The notes under the pieces were generated by a model. The model was not told where the DNA came from, searched no databases, and saw only the letters and a program-made list of their open reading frames with translations. A stretch of DNA of 64,000 nt. Source: Candidatus Dechloromonas phosphorivorans (GTDB lineage Bacteria > Pseudomonadota > Gammaproteobacteria > Burkholderiales > Rhodocyclaceae). Of the stretch, positions 18,265 through 27,547 are shown one piece after another. The DNA is taken from assembly GCA_016709495.1 (NCBI GenBank), contig JADJMS010000006.1:124001-188000 (forward strand), given 5' to 3'. A program made the translations under genes and the position numbers. Each line of letters starts with the position of its first letter. Position 1 is the first letter of the stretch.

Positions 18265-19037
18265 TGGATGCTGATTACGCAAGACGCTTTGGCGGCGTCT
18301 CCCGCCTTTATGGTGAAGCCGGTGCAGCGCGCCTGAGAAACGCCCATGTCTGCATCGTCGGCATCGGCGGGGTTGGCTCCTGGGCAATGGAGGCGCTGGC
18401 GCGCACCGGGATTGGGCAATTGACCGCAGTCGATCTGGACATGGTGGCGGAATCCAATACCAACCGCCAGATTCACGCCCTGGGTGATATTTACGGTAAA
18501 GCCAAGGTCGATGCGATGGCGGAGCGCATTCGCGAAATCAACCCGGAATGCCGTGTAACCTGTATGGAAGACTTTGTTACGCATGAGAACCTGAACGAGA
18601 TTCTTCATGCCGGATTCGCAGTGGTCATCGACGCGATTGATCAGGTCAAAATCAAGGCGGCAATGATTGCCCACTGCCACCAGCAAGGCACGCCAATTAT
18701 TGTTGCCGGTGCAGCCGGTGGTCAGATCGACCCGACACAAATTCGCCTTGCCGACCTCACCCAAACCGTACAAGACCCGCTGCTTGCCAGAGTTCGCTCC
18801 ATTCTGCGCCGGGAATATGGATTCGCTCGCGAAGGCAAAAAGAAATTTGGCGTCCCTGCTGTATTTTCTACCGAGCCGCTGCGCTACCCGGAAACCGGCG
18901 AGTCCTGCGCCACCGACAGCGGCCCCAGCGGCCTCAACTGCGCCGGCTTTGGCTCATCAGTCTGCGTCACCTCGGTCTTTGGCATGGCCGCCGCCGCCCA
19001 TGCCATTCAGACAATTATTGCCGCCGACAAGTCCTGA
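18264..19037 (+). CDS. tcdA: tRNA threonylcarbamoyladenosine dehydratase TcdA
   Basis: This 257-residue E1-like ATPase cyclises t6A37 in tRNAs to ct6A. The nucleotide-binding motif GIGGVGSWAMEALARTG (near residues 33-49) is followed by the acidic VDLDMV. Downstream come the DAIDQVK stretch and a C-terminal hydrophobic region typical of CsdL/TcdA. It overlaps the upstream signalling gene by one base (TGATG). No CsdE or CsdA homologue is adjacent. It ends one base before the stop of the convergent hydrolase. Confidence 0.92.
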   Translation: MDADYARRFGGVSRLYGEAGAARLRNAHVCIVGIGGVGSWAMEALARTGIGQLTAVDLDMVAESNTNRQIHALGDIYGKAKVDAMAERIREINPECRVTCMEDFVTHENLNEILHAGFAVVIDAIDQVKIKAAMIAHCHQQGTPIIVAGAAGGQIDPTQIRLADLTQTVQDPLLARVRSILRREYGFAREGKKKFGVPAVFSTEPLRYPETGESCATDSGPSGLNCAGFGSSVCVTSVFGMAAAAHAIQTIIAADKS

Positions 19038-19038
19038 C

Positions 19039-19992
19039 TCAGTCACGCGAATCAAGCCACACCTCCAAACCCTGCGCGTTAAGTTCAAGGTCGGTCGCCC
19101 AAATATCAAGCACCACGGCTTCTGCCAGATTGCAGCCGTGTGCCTTGAGTTCAGCCAACAAGTAACGGGTGATCTCCGCCTTGATCTGCTCATGCCGAAC
19201 GGTGCCACTTAGCTGACTAGCCGACTCGGCAATAGCAACAAGCGCATCAAGACGTCGAAGCAGATCACGTCCCAAAGCAGGCACATCGCCAACTCGGCTG
19301 TAATGCGTCAAGTACATAGCTTCCGGCTTGAACGATAACAAGCGATTGATCGAGGCGCGCATTTCTTCCGGTTCAAACTGGGTTGGTGTCGTTGTCGGAA
19401 AGATAAATGGACGACTATCGACATCATGTTCGCGATAAGAAAGGCCAAACATGTCGCCGGTAAAGATTCCCCCGGTTGTTTTATCGACGATGCAAATATG
19501 GTGGCGGGCATGCCCCGGCGTATCGAGGCACAGCAATTCCCGACCCGCCAGCGATACCGTAAAGCCATCCGCCGCCTCAATGATGCGCTCAGCCGGGATC
19601 GGCAAAATCTCACCATAAATCCGCTTGACGTATTCCGCCCCATAAACCGCCGTTACTCCGGCAACCAGTTTGGATGGCTCCGCCATGTGGCGTGCGCCAC
19701 GTGGATGAACGACCAGTTTGGCATTGGGAAAAGCCGCCATCATGCTACCGGCACCGCCAGCATGATCAAGATGGATATGGGTCAGGATCACATAATCAAC
19801 CGCCGCAACATCCAGCCCAAGGCGCTCAAGCGCGGCCATTGCATTTGGCAGGGCATCATTGCTGCCGGTATCAATCAGGGCGACCCGCCCTGATTCAACG
19901 ACGACATGAATTGCCGCCAGAATTGGCCGGACATAGCCTGCATCAAAAGCGTAAATCCCGTTACAGTAATCTCTCCAGTCAAACATTTTCAC
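19039..19992 (-). CDS. Metallo-beta-lactamase-fold hydrolase
   Basis: The 317-residue protein carries the MBL metal motif HIHLDHAGG (near residue 92), later metal ligands in DTPGHARHH and FTGDMFG, and a C-terminal His in LTHYSR. The fold includes glyoxalase II-like hydrolases and quorum-quenching lactonases. The substrate is not evident from sequence. It lies 18 bases after the FAH-family gene in the same direction, so the two may share a degradative role. No signal peptide is seen. Confidence 0.85.
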   Translation of the reverse strand: MKMFDWRDYCNGIYAFDAGYVRPILAAIHVVVESGRVALIDTGSNDALPNAMAALERLGLDVAAVDYVILTHIHLDHAGGAGSMMAAFPNAKLVVHPRGARHMAEPSKLVAGVTAVYGAEYVKRIYGEILPIPAERIIEAADGFTVSLAGRELLCLDTPGHARHHICIVDKTTGGIFTGDMFGLSYREHDVDSRPFIFPTTTPTQFEPEEMRASINRLLSFKPEAMYLTHYSRVGDVPALGRDLLRRLDALVAIAESASQLSGTVRHEQIKAEITRYLLAELKAHGCNLAEAVVLDIWATDLELNAQGLEVWLDSRD

Positions 19993-20010
19993 TTACCCTT
20001 TTATTAACAG

Positions 20011-20712
20011 TTACACGACTCGAGCGGTCAGCGTACCAACGCCATCGACGCCCGCAGTTAGCAAATCGCCCTGCACAATCGGCCCAACACCCGCCGGCGT
20101 GCCGGTGTAGATCAGATCTCCAGCCTCCAGTCGCACCATGGTCGACAAGTTGGCGATGATGTCAGCCACTTTCCAGCCCATGTCGACGAGATCACCATCC
20201 TGCCGGATTTCGCCATTGACCTTGAGCCAGATATGCCCTGTTGCGGGATGGTCGACGGCACTTACTGGATGTATTTCCGAGCACACAGCAGACTGATCAA
20301 ATCCTTTGCCCATATCCCAGGGATGTCCTTTTTCCTTCGCCTTCCCTTGAATATCGCGGCGCGTCAAATCGAAGCCGACGGCATAACCAAAAATCAGCCC
20401 TTTTGCAGCGTCGACCGTAACATTTGCGCCGCCTGCACCCAAAGCGACCACCATTTCAACTTCATGATGCAAATTCTTGGTAATCGGCGGATAGCTGACA
20501 CTGATTTCGCCTTCACCACCAATCACTGCATCACCCGGCTTCATAAAGAAGAAAGGTGGCTCCAGACCGGAGGCCTGATCAGCCGCCCCCATCTCTCGAG
20601 CATGATCGGCATAGTTGCGTCCGACACAAAAAATACGCCGCACCGGAAAACGGGCCTCGCTACCGGCAACTGGCAAAGAAGGCTGTGGGTGCGGAGGGAA
20701 AACGTAAGTCAT
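20011..20712 (-). CDS. Fumarylacetoacetate hydrolase-family protein
   Basis: The 233 residues form a compact FAH domain. VGRNYADHAREMG, FFMKPGDAVIG, HHEVEMVVALG (metal-binding glutamates), GFDLTRRD and IYTGTPAGVGPI appear in the expected order. Relatives hydrolyse acylpyruvates, decarboxylate oxaloacetate or act in aromatic catabolism; the exact reaction cannot be chosen here. The ATG at 20712 is preferred because AAAGGA lies upstream; nine more codons to 20739 are open. It follows the Nif3-like gene at close spacing. Confidence 0.9.
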   Translation of the reverse strand: MTYVFPPHPQPSLPVAGSEARFPVRRIFCVGRNYADHAREMGAADQASGLEPPFFFMKPGDAVIGGEGEISVSYPPITKNLHHEVEMVVALGAGGANVTVDAAKGLIFGYAVGFDLTRRDIQGKAKEKGHPWDMGKGFDQSAVCSEIHPVSAVDHPATGHIWLKVNGEIRQDGDLVDMGWKVADIIANLSTMVRLEAGDLIYTGTPAGVGPIVQGDLLTAGVDGVGTLTARVV

Positions 20713-20739
20713 GCAAAATCCTTTCAGCAAATCGGTCAC

Positions 20740-21486
20740 TCAGACCGGATTATCAATATCGACAAACTCACAATGAATGCCAAACCGCTCGGCAAGATGT
20801 CCGGCCAAAGCCTGCGCGCCCAAACGCTCGGTTGCATGGTGCCCGGCCGCAAAATAAACCACACCGCTTTCCCGCGCCAGATGCACCGTTTGTTCCGAGA
20901 TTTCGCCCGAAACATAAGCATCCAGACCGAGCGCGATAGCCTGCTCGAAATACCCTTGCGCCCCACCGGAGCACCAGCCAATACGGCGTACCTGGCGCTC
21001 AGGATCGCCAATCATTTGGGGCTGACGACGCAGCAATTGCGCCAATTCATCGCTCAGCGCACTTGCCGCCATCGTTTCTGGCAGACGCCCAAACCAGGCA
21101 ATACTCTGCTCACCAAAGCGGCCTTCCGGCAGCCAACCAAGCTTTGCTGCCAGTTGCGCGTTGTTGCCCAGTTCAGGATGAGCATCCAGCGGAAGATGGT
21201 AGGCCAGCAAGTTGATGTCATTGGCCAACAGTGCACCCAAGCGCTTTTTCCGCATGCCGGTAATACGCCCATCCTCCCCCTTCCAGAAGTAGCCATGATG
21301 CACCAGAACCGCATCTGCACCACGCGCCACAGCCGCATCAAGCAAGTCCTGACTAGCCGTTACGCCAGTTACCAGGCGCCCGATCTCGGCTCGTCCTTCC
21401 ACTTGCAGGCCATTTGGGCAATAATCACGAAAACTCGCTGGCTGCAACAGCCCCTCCAGATACTCCACCAGTTCTTCACGTTTCAT
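20740..21486 (-). CDS. Nif3-like dinuclear metal-centre protein (YbgI family)
   Basis: The 248-residue protein has the usual N terminus (CPNGLQVEG) and metal-ligand motifs LVHHGYFW near residue 65 and AGHHATER near the C terminus. Family members form hexameric toroids. They are annotated GTP cyclohydrolase 1 type 2 homologues, although their cellular role is poorly defined. It is divergent from the DegS/AlgW-like protease, with only 14 bases between the start codons. Confidence 0.9.
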   Translation of the reverse strand: MKREELVEYLEGLLQPASFRDYCPNGLQVEGRAEIGRLVTGVTASQDLLDAAVARGADAVLVHHGYFWKGEDGRITGMRKKRLGALLANDINLLAYHLPLDAHPELGNNAQLAAKLGWLPEGRFGEQSIAWFGRLPETMAASALSDELAQLLRRQPQMIGDPERQVRRIGWCSGGAQGYFEQAIALGLDAYVSGEISEQTVHLARESGVVYFAAGHHATERLGAQALAGHLAERFGIHCEFVDIDNPV

Positions 21487-21500
21487 TGATACGGTCTTTC

Positions 21501-22658
21501 ATGCACAGGTTGTGGCTGATTTTTGCACAAACAGTAACGGTTGCGTTGGCCATGCTGTTTGTCGTGACAACATTAAAACCAGAGTGGTTGCCCAACAGGA
21601 CAGCTGCCGTCACGCTCCACGAAGCGACGCCTAGTCTTACCGCTGGCGAACAACCTGCCCCTAGTTCTTACCGAGATGCCTCGCGCGCCGCCTTGCCAGC
21701 AGTTGTTCATATTTACACCACGAAGGACATGAAGACGCAACGCCATCCGCTGTTTGACGATCCGATTTTCCGCCATTTTTTTGGCGACCGCCCCGAAGGT
21801 GGCAAACAACAACGCAACTCCGGCCTCGGCTCCGGCGTTATCGTCAGCACCAATGGCTACATTCTCACCAACTTTCACGTAATTGAAGCAGCTGACGACA
21901 TTCAGGTTTCGCTCAATGATGGCAAAACCTACAAAGCCACCGTGATTGGCAGCGACCCTGAATCCGATCTGGCAATTCTGCAAATCAAGGCTGAAAAACT
22001 GCCGGCAATTACTTTTGGCCAAATGGAAAATGTCCGTGTCGGTGACGTTGTCCTCGCCATCGGCAACCCCTTCGGCGTTGGCCAAACAGTCACCATGGGC
22101 ATTGTTTCGGCGCTGGGCCGATCACACCTCGGCATCAATACCTTCGAAAACTTCATTCAGACCGATGCCGCGATCAACCCCGGTAATTCCGGCGGTGCGC
22201 TGGTCGACACCAACGGCCACCTGGTCGGCATCAACACTGCCATTTATTCACGTACCGGTGGCTCACACGGCATAGGTTTCGCCATTCCGGTATCCAGCGT
22301 GCGCAGCATCATGGAACAGATTATTCAAACCGGCACCGTCACACGTGGCTGGATAGGTGTTGAAGCGCAGGAAATAACACCTGACCTTGCCGAGTCCTTT
22401 GGCCTGCCTGATGTTGAAGGCGCACTGATTGCCGGTCTGATGCGCAACAGCCCGGCCGATGCAGCGGGTATAAAACCGGGTGACGTGCTGCTCGCCGTCA
22501 ACGGCAAAGCCGTCAAGGATCCGCAAGTAATGCTGGATCTGATCGCCGCCTTGAAGCCGGAGGAGCGGGTCAATTTTCGCCTGCGTCGTGACAAGAACAT
22601 CATTGAAGTTCAGGTCAAGATCGGCAAACGACCACCGCTGCAGCGCGAACGGGAATAA
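21501..22658 (+). CDS. Periplasmic serine protease of the HtrA family (DegS/AlgW-like)
   Basis: The 385-residue protein has an N-terminal signal anchor (LWLIFAQTVTVALAMLFVV), a trypsin-like domain with the triad His (TNFHVIEA), Asp (DPESDLAIL) and Ser (NPGNSGGAL), and a single PDZ domain (WIGVEAQEIT...GIKPGDVLLAVNG). One PDZ domain and a retained membrane anchor fit AlgW/DegS, which start sigma-E activation by cleaving the anti-sigma factor. DegP and DegQ usually have two. The start is ATG 21501; the open frame extends to 21414, but that part lies opposite the Nif3-like gene. Ribosome site is weak. Confidence 0.9.
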   Translation: MHRLWLIFAQTVTVALAMLFVVTTLKPEWLPNRTAAVTLHEATPSLTAGEQPAPSSYRDASRAALPAVVHIYTTKDMKTQRHPLFDDPIFRHFFGDRPEGGKQQRNSGLGSGVIVSTNGYILTNFHVIEAADDIQVSLNDGKTYKATVIGSDPESDLAILQIKAEKLPAITFGQMENVRVGDVVLAIGNPFGVGQTVTMGIVSALGRSHLGINTFENFIQTDAAINPGNSGGALVDTNGHLVGINTAIYSRTGGSHGIGFAIPVSSVRSIMEQIIQTGTVTRGWIGVEAQEITPDLAESFGLPDVEGALIAGLMRNSPADAAGIKPGDVLLAVNGKAVKDPQVMLDLIAALKPEERVNFRLRRDKNIIEVQVKIGKRPPLQRERE

Positions 22659-22661
22659 GCC

Positions 22662-23468
22662 ATGTGCCAGCTTCTCGGCATGAACTGCAACGTGCCGACC
22701 GACATCTGTTTCTCGTTCAGCGGATTCCAGGCCCGGGGTGGCGCCACGGATGTCCACTCGGACGGCTGGGGCATCGCCTTTTTTGAAGGCAAGGGCACCC
22801 GAATTTTCCTCGACCCGCAGCCCTCCTGCACCTCCCCTGTCGCCGAGCTGGTACGCAACTATCCGATTCACTCGAAAAATGTTATCTCCCACATCCGCAA
22901 AGCCACGCAAGGTGCCATTGGGCTGGAAAACACCCACCCTTTCATGCGCGAACTCTGGGGCCGCTACTGGATTTTTGCCCATAACGGCAATTTGATTAAT
23001 TTTTCACCAGATTTTGACGGCAGCTTTCAGCCTGTTGGCCTGACTGACAGCGAGCGTGCCTTTTGCTGGCTGTTGCAAAACCTTCGCCAGCGTTTCGGTA
23101 GCACGGCACCAGCACGCGCCGACCTTTTTCTTTCCCTGCATGAACTGACATTACAGATCGCCAGTTATGGGGAATTCAACTACCTGCTCTCGAATGGGGA
23201 TTGCCTGTTCGCCCACGCCTCCAGCAAACTGGCCTATATCGTTCGCCAGGCACCATTTGCTCAGGCTCACTTGAATGATCAGGATGTCACTGTCGATTTT
23301 AGCGAACTGACCAAGCCGGAAGACCGCGTTGCCATCATTGCGACACTGCCATTAACCGACAATGAGCCGTGGACGGTGATGCAACCTAGAACGCTATGGC
23401 ATTTTGAAGAAGGCGAACCGGTCAATACGCTGGAGACACGCGCTGCGCCCCCCAAAAAACCGGCCTGA
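22662..23468 (+). CDS. Class II glutamine amidotransferase (YafJ-like)
   Basis: The 268-residue protein begins MCQLLGM, so Cys2 is the N-terminal nucleophile after methionine removal. HSDGWGIAFF, HIRKATQG and FAHNGNL are the conserved glutaminase-domain motifs. There is no second synthetase or phosphoribosyltransferase domain, so this is a stand-alone YafJ-type amidotransferase with unknown acceptor. It lies three bases after the protease stop and is probably cotranscribed. It ends one base before the convergent tatC stop. Confidence 0.88.
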   Translation: MCQLLGMNCNVPTDICFSFSGFQARGGATDVHSDGWGIAFFEGKGTRIFLDPQPSCTSPVAELVRNYPIHSKNVISHIRKATQGAIGLENTHPFMRELWGRYWIFAHNGNLINFSPDFDGSFQPVGLTDSERAFCWLLQNLRQRFGSTAPARADLFLSLHELTLQIASYGEFNYLLSNGDCLFAHASSKLAYIVRQAPFAQAHLNDQDVTVDFSELTKPEDRVAIIATLPLTDNEPWTVMQPRTLWHFEEGEPVNTLETRAAPPKKPA

Positions 23469-24323
23469 TTATTTACCGGTCAATTTGCGGAACTCTGCTT
23501 CCGCCTTGTCGATTTCAGCATCCATTTCTGACGAATTTTGAGTGTCGACCGTACTCTGCTGAGGAGTAATCTCTTCTTTCGGTGCCGGTTTACTGACTAG
23601 ACGACTGGCCAAAATACCCAATTCGTACAAAATACACATCGGGATTGCCAGCGCGAGCTGAGAAACCACATCAGGCGGCGTCACCACAGCCGCCACGACA
23701 AAGGCGCCAACAATGAAATAGGAACGCCATTCCTTTAGTTTCTCGACCGTTACAATGCCCATCTTGACCATCACCACCAAGGCAACCGGCACCTCAAAAG
23801 CCAGGCCAAAGGCGAGGAACATGGTCATTACAAAAGACAAATACGCTTCAATATCTGGTGCCGGGGTAATGCTCTTGGGGGCGAAACTGTTAATGAAGGC
23901 AAAGACCTGACCGAAAACAAAGAAGTAGCAAAATGACATGCCCAGGATGAACAGAAAGCAGCTGGAAATAATCAATGGAATACCCAAGCGCTTTTCATGC
24001 GCATAAAGCCCTGGCGCAATGAAAGACCAGACCTGATAAAGGATATAGGGCAAGGAAAATACGAAAGCCACCATCGCAGTGACTTTCAACGGCACCATGA
24101 ACGGGGTAATTACGCCGATTGCTACCATTTTTGTGCCTTCCGGCAAAGCTCTGGTCAGCGGTGCAGCCAGAATGTCGTAGATCTCGCCCGGCCCAGGGTA
24201 AAGGCAGAGCACACCGAGCACGACCCCCACGGCAATCAAACTATGCAACAAGCGATCCCGCAACTCGACGAGGTGCGAAATAAACGACTCTTCCTGCGCG
24301 GTACTTTCCTGACTATCGCTCAT
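23469..24323 (-). CDS. tatC: Sec-independent protein translocase TatC
   Basis: This 284-residue inner-membrane protein has six hydrophobic segments. It has the conserved ELRDRLL motif near the N terminus, preceded by FISHL, and FAFGLAFEVPVALV (read here as FLAFGLAFEVP) in the fourth segment. TatC recognises twin-arginine signal peptides. The C-terminal tail of about 50 residues is charged and long for the family. The start overlaps tatB by four bases. Confidence 0.95.
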   Translation of the reverse strand: MSDSQESTAQEESFISHLVELRDRLLHSLIAVGVVLGVLCLYPGPGEIYDILAAPLTRALPEGTKMVAIGVITPFMVPLKVTAMVAFVFSLPYILYQVWSFIAPGLYAHEKRLGIPLIISSCFLFILGMSFCYFFVFGQVFAFINSFAPKSITPAPDIEAYLSFVMTMFLAFGLAFEVPVALVVMVKMGIVTVEKLKEWRSYFIVGAFVVAAVVTPPDVVSQLALAIPMCILYELGILASRLVSKPAPKEEITPQQSTVDTQNSSEMDAEIDKAEAEFRKLTGK

Positions 24324-24670
24324 GCGACGGGCTTGACGGGCGTCTCGGCAGCCACTTGCTTAGTGACTTCGTTCAGTTCAGCTACCGCTGATTTCGCAGG
24401 TGCCTCAACCGCTGAACGAGCACTATCAAACTCCTTGCGCACAGAGTCTTCCATTGAGCGAGCAGAATCGGTTACCTGGGTCTGGAGTTTCTTCAACTCA
24501 TCGAGCTGCATTTCACGATTGATGTCCGATTTGACATCATTGACGTAACGCTGCGCCCGTCCAAGCAAATGTCCGAGCGTACGCGCGACTTTCGGCAACC
24601 TTTCCGGCCCGATAACAATCAGGGCGACGATGCCGATAACCATGAGTTCAGAAAAACCAATATCAAACAT
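24320..24670 (-). CDS. tatB: Twin-arginine translocase subunit TatB
   Basis: The 116 residues begin MFDIGFSELMVIGIVALIVIGPERLP, the signature TatB membrane segment with the Gly-Pro hinge. An amphipathic helix and a charged, probably helical tail follow. It sits between tatA and tatC, overlapping tatC by four bases. Confidence 0.95.
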   Translation of the reverse strand: MFDIGFSELMVIGIVALIVIGPERLPKVARTLGHLLGRAQRYVNDVKSDINREMQLDELKKLQTQVTDSARSMEDSVRKEFDSARSAVEAPAKSAVAELNEVTKQVAAETPVKPVA

Positions 24671-24708
24671 GTTTTAACAAGTCAGTGGTGGCGAAATCCC
24701 GCCAGCAA

Positions 24709-24936
24709 TCAGGACTTGGTTTTTTCCTTCACTTCAACATCAATCATCTGGCCACCAACCTGGGTGGGCGGCACCTCTTCTGGCTTGTCAGTAGCGCTGG
24801 CGTCCTTCATCCCATCCTTGAAGCCTTTGACTGCACCGCCAAGATCCTGACCAACATTCCGCAATTTCTTGGTACCAAAAATCAGCATGACGATGACCAG
24901 AACGATCAACCAGTGCCAAATCGAAAAGCTACCCAT
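24709..24936 (-). CDS. tatA: Twin-arginine translocase subunit TatA
   Basis: The 75-residue protein has the N-terminal membrane helix MGSFSIWHWLIVLVIVMLIF, then the Gly-Thr-Lys-Lys-Leu-Arg hinge and amphipathic helix. These are typical of TatA, the pore-forming subunit. It is the first of tatABC on the minus strand and lies nine bases after hinT. Confidence 0.95.
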   Translation of the reverse strand: MGSFSIWHWLIVLVIVMLIFGTKKLRNVGQDLGGAVKGFKDGMKDASATDKPEEVPPTQVGGQMIDVEVKEKTKS

Positions 24937-24945
24937 GTTTGTCTC

Positions 24946-25296
24946 CTAGATTCGTTTGAGCATGGGGCCAACAGGCTCGGCCCCGCCCACGATATGTGCG
25001 TGCAGATGCAGCACTTCCTGCTGTCCGACACGCCCTGTATTGATAATCACACGGAAGCCATCCGGACTACCTTGACCAACCGCAATTTCATTGGCCTTGG
25101 CGAGAATCTTGCCAAGGACCAGCACATCTTCCGCCGAAGCTGTCGCCAGCGAAGTGATGTGTTTTTTGGGAATCACCAGCACATGCACAGCACGCAACGG
25201 ATTGATGTCATTGAAAGCGAGGATATCCTCATCTTCATAGACAACCTTCGCCGGAATTTTTCCCGCAACGATCTTGCAGAAAAGACAATCGATCAC
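24946..25296 (-). CDS. hinT: HIT-family purine nucleoside phosphoramidase HinT
   Basis: The 116-residue protein has CLFCKI at the N terminus and the histidine triad HLHAHIVGG near residue 100. HinT enzymes hydrolyse adenosine phosphoramidates. The start is a GTG at 25296 that overlaps the hisE stop, linking it to the his operon upstream and tat genes downstream. Confidence 0.92.
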   Translation of the reverse strand: MIDCLFCKIVAGKIPAKVVYEDEDILAFNDINPLRAVHVLVIPKKHITSLATASAEDVLVLGKILAKANEIAVGQGSPDGFRVIINTGRVGQQEVLHLHAHIVGGAEPVGPMLKRI

Positions 25297-25619
25297 TTGT
25301 TGCCTCGTGCCGCCTTTTCGTCGATACCGGAAATGCCTTCACGACGACGCATTTCCTGGGACACATCTTCAATGCTCAAACCGTAGAAGGCGAGCAATAC
25401 AAGCACGTGATAAATCACATCGGTAGATTCCCAGACCACCTTCAGACGCTTGCCTTCCTTGCCAGCCATAATCAACTCGGCGGTTTCTTCGCCGATTTTT
25501 TCAGGATGGAGTCGGGACCGCTGGCAAACAACTGAGCGGTATAGGATTTTTCAGGGTCCGCATTGCGGCGCGAAGCGAAGCGTCTCGGAGAGACGGTGCA
25601 GGATGTCATGCGTGCTCAT
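25293..25619 (-). CDS. hisE: Phosphoribosyl-ATP pyrophosphatase HisE with two compensating frameshifts
   Basis: A full HisE (about 108 residues; second step of histidine synthesis) can be rebuilt only by correcting two indels. ATG 25619 (MSTHDILHRLSETL, overlapping the hisI stop as ATGA) leaves frame near 25578, where an extra A is inferred. The middle frame gives SRRNADPEKSYTAQLF and SGPDSILKK. At a run of six T (25496-25501) one more is needed to reach IGEETAELIMAGK and the conserved end WESTDVIYHVLVLLAF. The two shifts cancel, so the total length is normal. Without correction only a 60-residue C-terminal piece is readable. Confidence 0.85.
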
Positions 25620-26017
25620 TTTGCGTAAATTTCCTTAGGGTCTTTCAAAACCGGGTCGGCGGGAACCCACAGATTCCCTCGTAATTCATTGAAAAAACAG
25701 CTTTCGCGTCCTGTGTGACAGGCAATGCCGCCGACTTGTTCAATCGCCAGCAACAAAACGTCGCCGTCGCAATCAGTGCGTATCGATTTCACTTTCTGGA
25801 AGTGTCCCGATTCCTCACCTTTGCGCCATAAACGCTTGCGCGAACGTGACCAGTATACCGCGTTGCCGCAGCGTACTGTTTCCTGAAGCGAGTCACGATT
25901 CATGAAGGCAAACATCACAACGCGACCATTTTCATCTTGGGCGATTGCCGGAATCATGCCGTCAGCGTCCCACTTGAGCGCTTCCAGCCAGGGCAGATCG
26001 TTGTTAAGGTCGCTCAC
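25616..26017 (-). CDS. hisI: Phosphoribosyl-AMP cyclohydrolase HisI
   Basis: The 133-residue enzyme catalyses the third histidine step. It shows WSRSRKRLWRKGE and SGHFQ, and the zinc and magnesium ligands DCDGD and the Cys of ACHTGRESCFF. It is the stand-alone HisI form, with hisE as a separate gene. Its ends overlap hisF (ATGA) and hisE by four bases. Confidence 0.96.
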   Translation of the reverse strand: MSDLNNDLPWLEALKWDADGMIPAIAQDENGRVVMFAFMNRDSLQETVRCGNAVYWSRSRKRLWRKGEESGHFQKVKSIRTDCDGDVLLLAIEQVGGIACHTGRESCFFNELRGNLWVPADPVLKDPKEIYAK

Positions 26018-26772
26018 AGGCGGACTTCAATACCACGGCTGGCCATATATTCCTTGGCCTGGCGCACAGTGTATTCGCCAAAATGGAAGATCGAGGCGGC
26101 CAGCACCGCATCAGCATGGCCATCACTGACCCCATCTGCCAGATGCTGCAAATTGCCGACACCACCAGAGGCGATTACCGGAATTTTGATCGCATCGGAA
26201 ACAGCGCGAGTCAACGCCAGATCAAAACCATTTTTAGTGCCGTCACGATCCATGCTGGTCAGCAGGATTTCACCAGCACCTAATTTTTCTACCTGTTTTG
26301 CCCAGTCGACCGCACTCATTCCAGTATCGTTACGTCCGCCGTGGGTGAAGACATGCCACATACCCGGCGCAACCTGCTTGGCGTCGATGGCGACAACGAT
26401 GCACTGCGAGCCAACCTTGCTCGACGCATCGAAAACCAGATCCGGGTTTTGCACCGCTGCGGTATTCATGGAAACCTTGTCGGCACCAGCATTCAGCAGG
26501 CGACGAACATCCTCCACCTTGCGCACACCACCACCGACGGTCAGCGGAATGAAAACCTGCTCGGCGCAGGCTTCGATGATGTGCAGGATGATGTCGCGCT
26601 GATCGGACGAAGCTGTAATATCGAGAAAGGTAACTTCATCAGCACCCTGCTCGTTGTAACGACGGGCAATTTCGATCGGATCACCCGCATCGCGCAGACC
26701 GACAAAATTGGTCCCTTTGACGACGCGACCAGCTGTCACATCGAGACAGGGAATAATCCGTTTGGCGAGCAT
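26014..26772 (-). CDS. hisF: Imidazole glycerol phosphate synthase cyclase subunit HisF
   Basis: The 252-residue beta/alpha barrel begins MLAKRIIPCLDV, with the catalytic Asp in CLDVTAGRVVKG and the second in TSMDRDGTKNG. It pairs with HisH to make imidazole glycerol phosphate and AICAR. It starts at the hisA stop with one base shared. Confidence 0.97.
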   Translation of the reverse strand: MLAKRIIPCLDVTAGRVVKGTNFVGLRDAGDPIEIARRYNEQGADEVTFLDITASSDQRDIILHIIEACAEQVFIPLTVGGGVRKVEDVRRLLNAGADKVSMNTAAVQNPDLVFDASSKVGSQCIVVAIDAKQVAPGMWHVFTHGGRNDTGMSAVDWAKQVEKLGAGEILLTSMDRDGTKNGFDLALTRAVSDAIKIPVIASGGVGNLQHLADGVSDGHADAVLAASIFHFGEYTVRQAKEYMASRGIEVRL

Positions 26773-27512
26773 TAACGGCGACCAGCTGCAGCTACTTCTT
26801 GCGCGGCCTTGAAGTCGAGCGAACCATCATAAATTGCACGACCAGCGATAGTGCCGACGACACCCTCGCTTTCGACGGCGAGCAACTGGCGGATATCGTC
26901 AATATTGGACAGGCCACCGGAAGCGATGACCGGAATGGTCAGCGCCTGTGCCAAACGTACAGTCGCTTCAATATTGATCCCGGATAGCATGCCATCGCGG
27001 CCAATGTCAGTATAAATAATTGATTCAACACCGTAATCTTCAAACTTCTTGCCAAGATCAACAACGTCGTGGCCAGTCAGTTTGGACCAGCCATCAGTCG
27101 CCACCTTGCCGTCCTTGGCATCCAGACCGACGATAATATGGCCAGGAAAGGCCGTGCAAGCATCATGCAGAAAACCGGGGTTCTTGACCGCTGCAGTACC
27201 GATAATAACGTAAGTCAGGCCGTCATCCAGGCAACGCTCAATGGTATCGAGATCACGAATACCGCCACCCAATTGCACCGGAATGTCGTCACCGACTTCC
27301 CTGAGGATCGCCTTGATCGCCGATTCATTTTTCGGCTTGCCGGCAAAGGCACCATTGAGATCGACCAAATGCAGGCGGCGTGCGCCTTGCGTGACCCAAT
27401 GACGAGCCATCGTTGCCGGGCTGTCGGAAAACACTGTGGCGTCTTCCATCAGGCCTTGTTTAAGACGAACGCACTGGCCGTCCTTAAGATCAATTGCGGG
27501 AATAATCAGCAT
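26772..27512 (-). CDS. hisA: HisA, ProFAR isomerase
   Basis: The 246-residue barrel enzyme begins MLIIPAIDLKDGQCVRL with the catalytic Asp in IDLKDG and the partner Asp in YTDIGRDGMLSG. It carries out the fourth step of histidine synthesis. It is complete and lies 35 bases after hisH, the largest gap within this run of his genes. Confidence 0.97.
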   Translation of the reverse strand: MLIIPAIDLKDGQCVRLKQGLMEDATVFSDSPATMARHWVTQGARRLHLVDLNGAFAGKPKNESAIKAILREVGDDIPVQLGGGIRDLDTIERCLDDGLTYVIIGTAAVKNPGFLHDACTAFPGHIIVGLDAKDGKVATDGWSKLTGHDVVDLGKKFEDYGVESIIYTDIGRDGMLSGINIEATVRLAQALTIPVIASGGLSNIDDIRQLLAVESEGVVGTIAGRAIYDGSLDFKAAQEVAAAGRR

Positions 27513-27547
27513 GGGATGTCAGAAGAGTTGGAACTAGGAAAAACAGG

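Noticed and set aside
20233..21489. Open frame of 418 codons on the plus strand opposite the FAH and Nif3-like genes
   Set aside because: Both genes beneath it are clearly conserved on the minus strand. The product has no recognisable domain and the frame spans two real genes.
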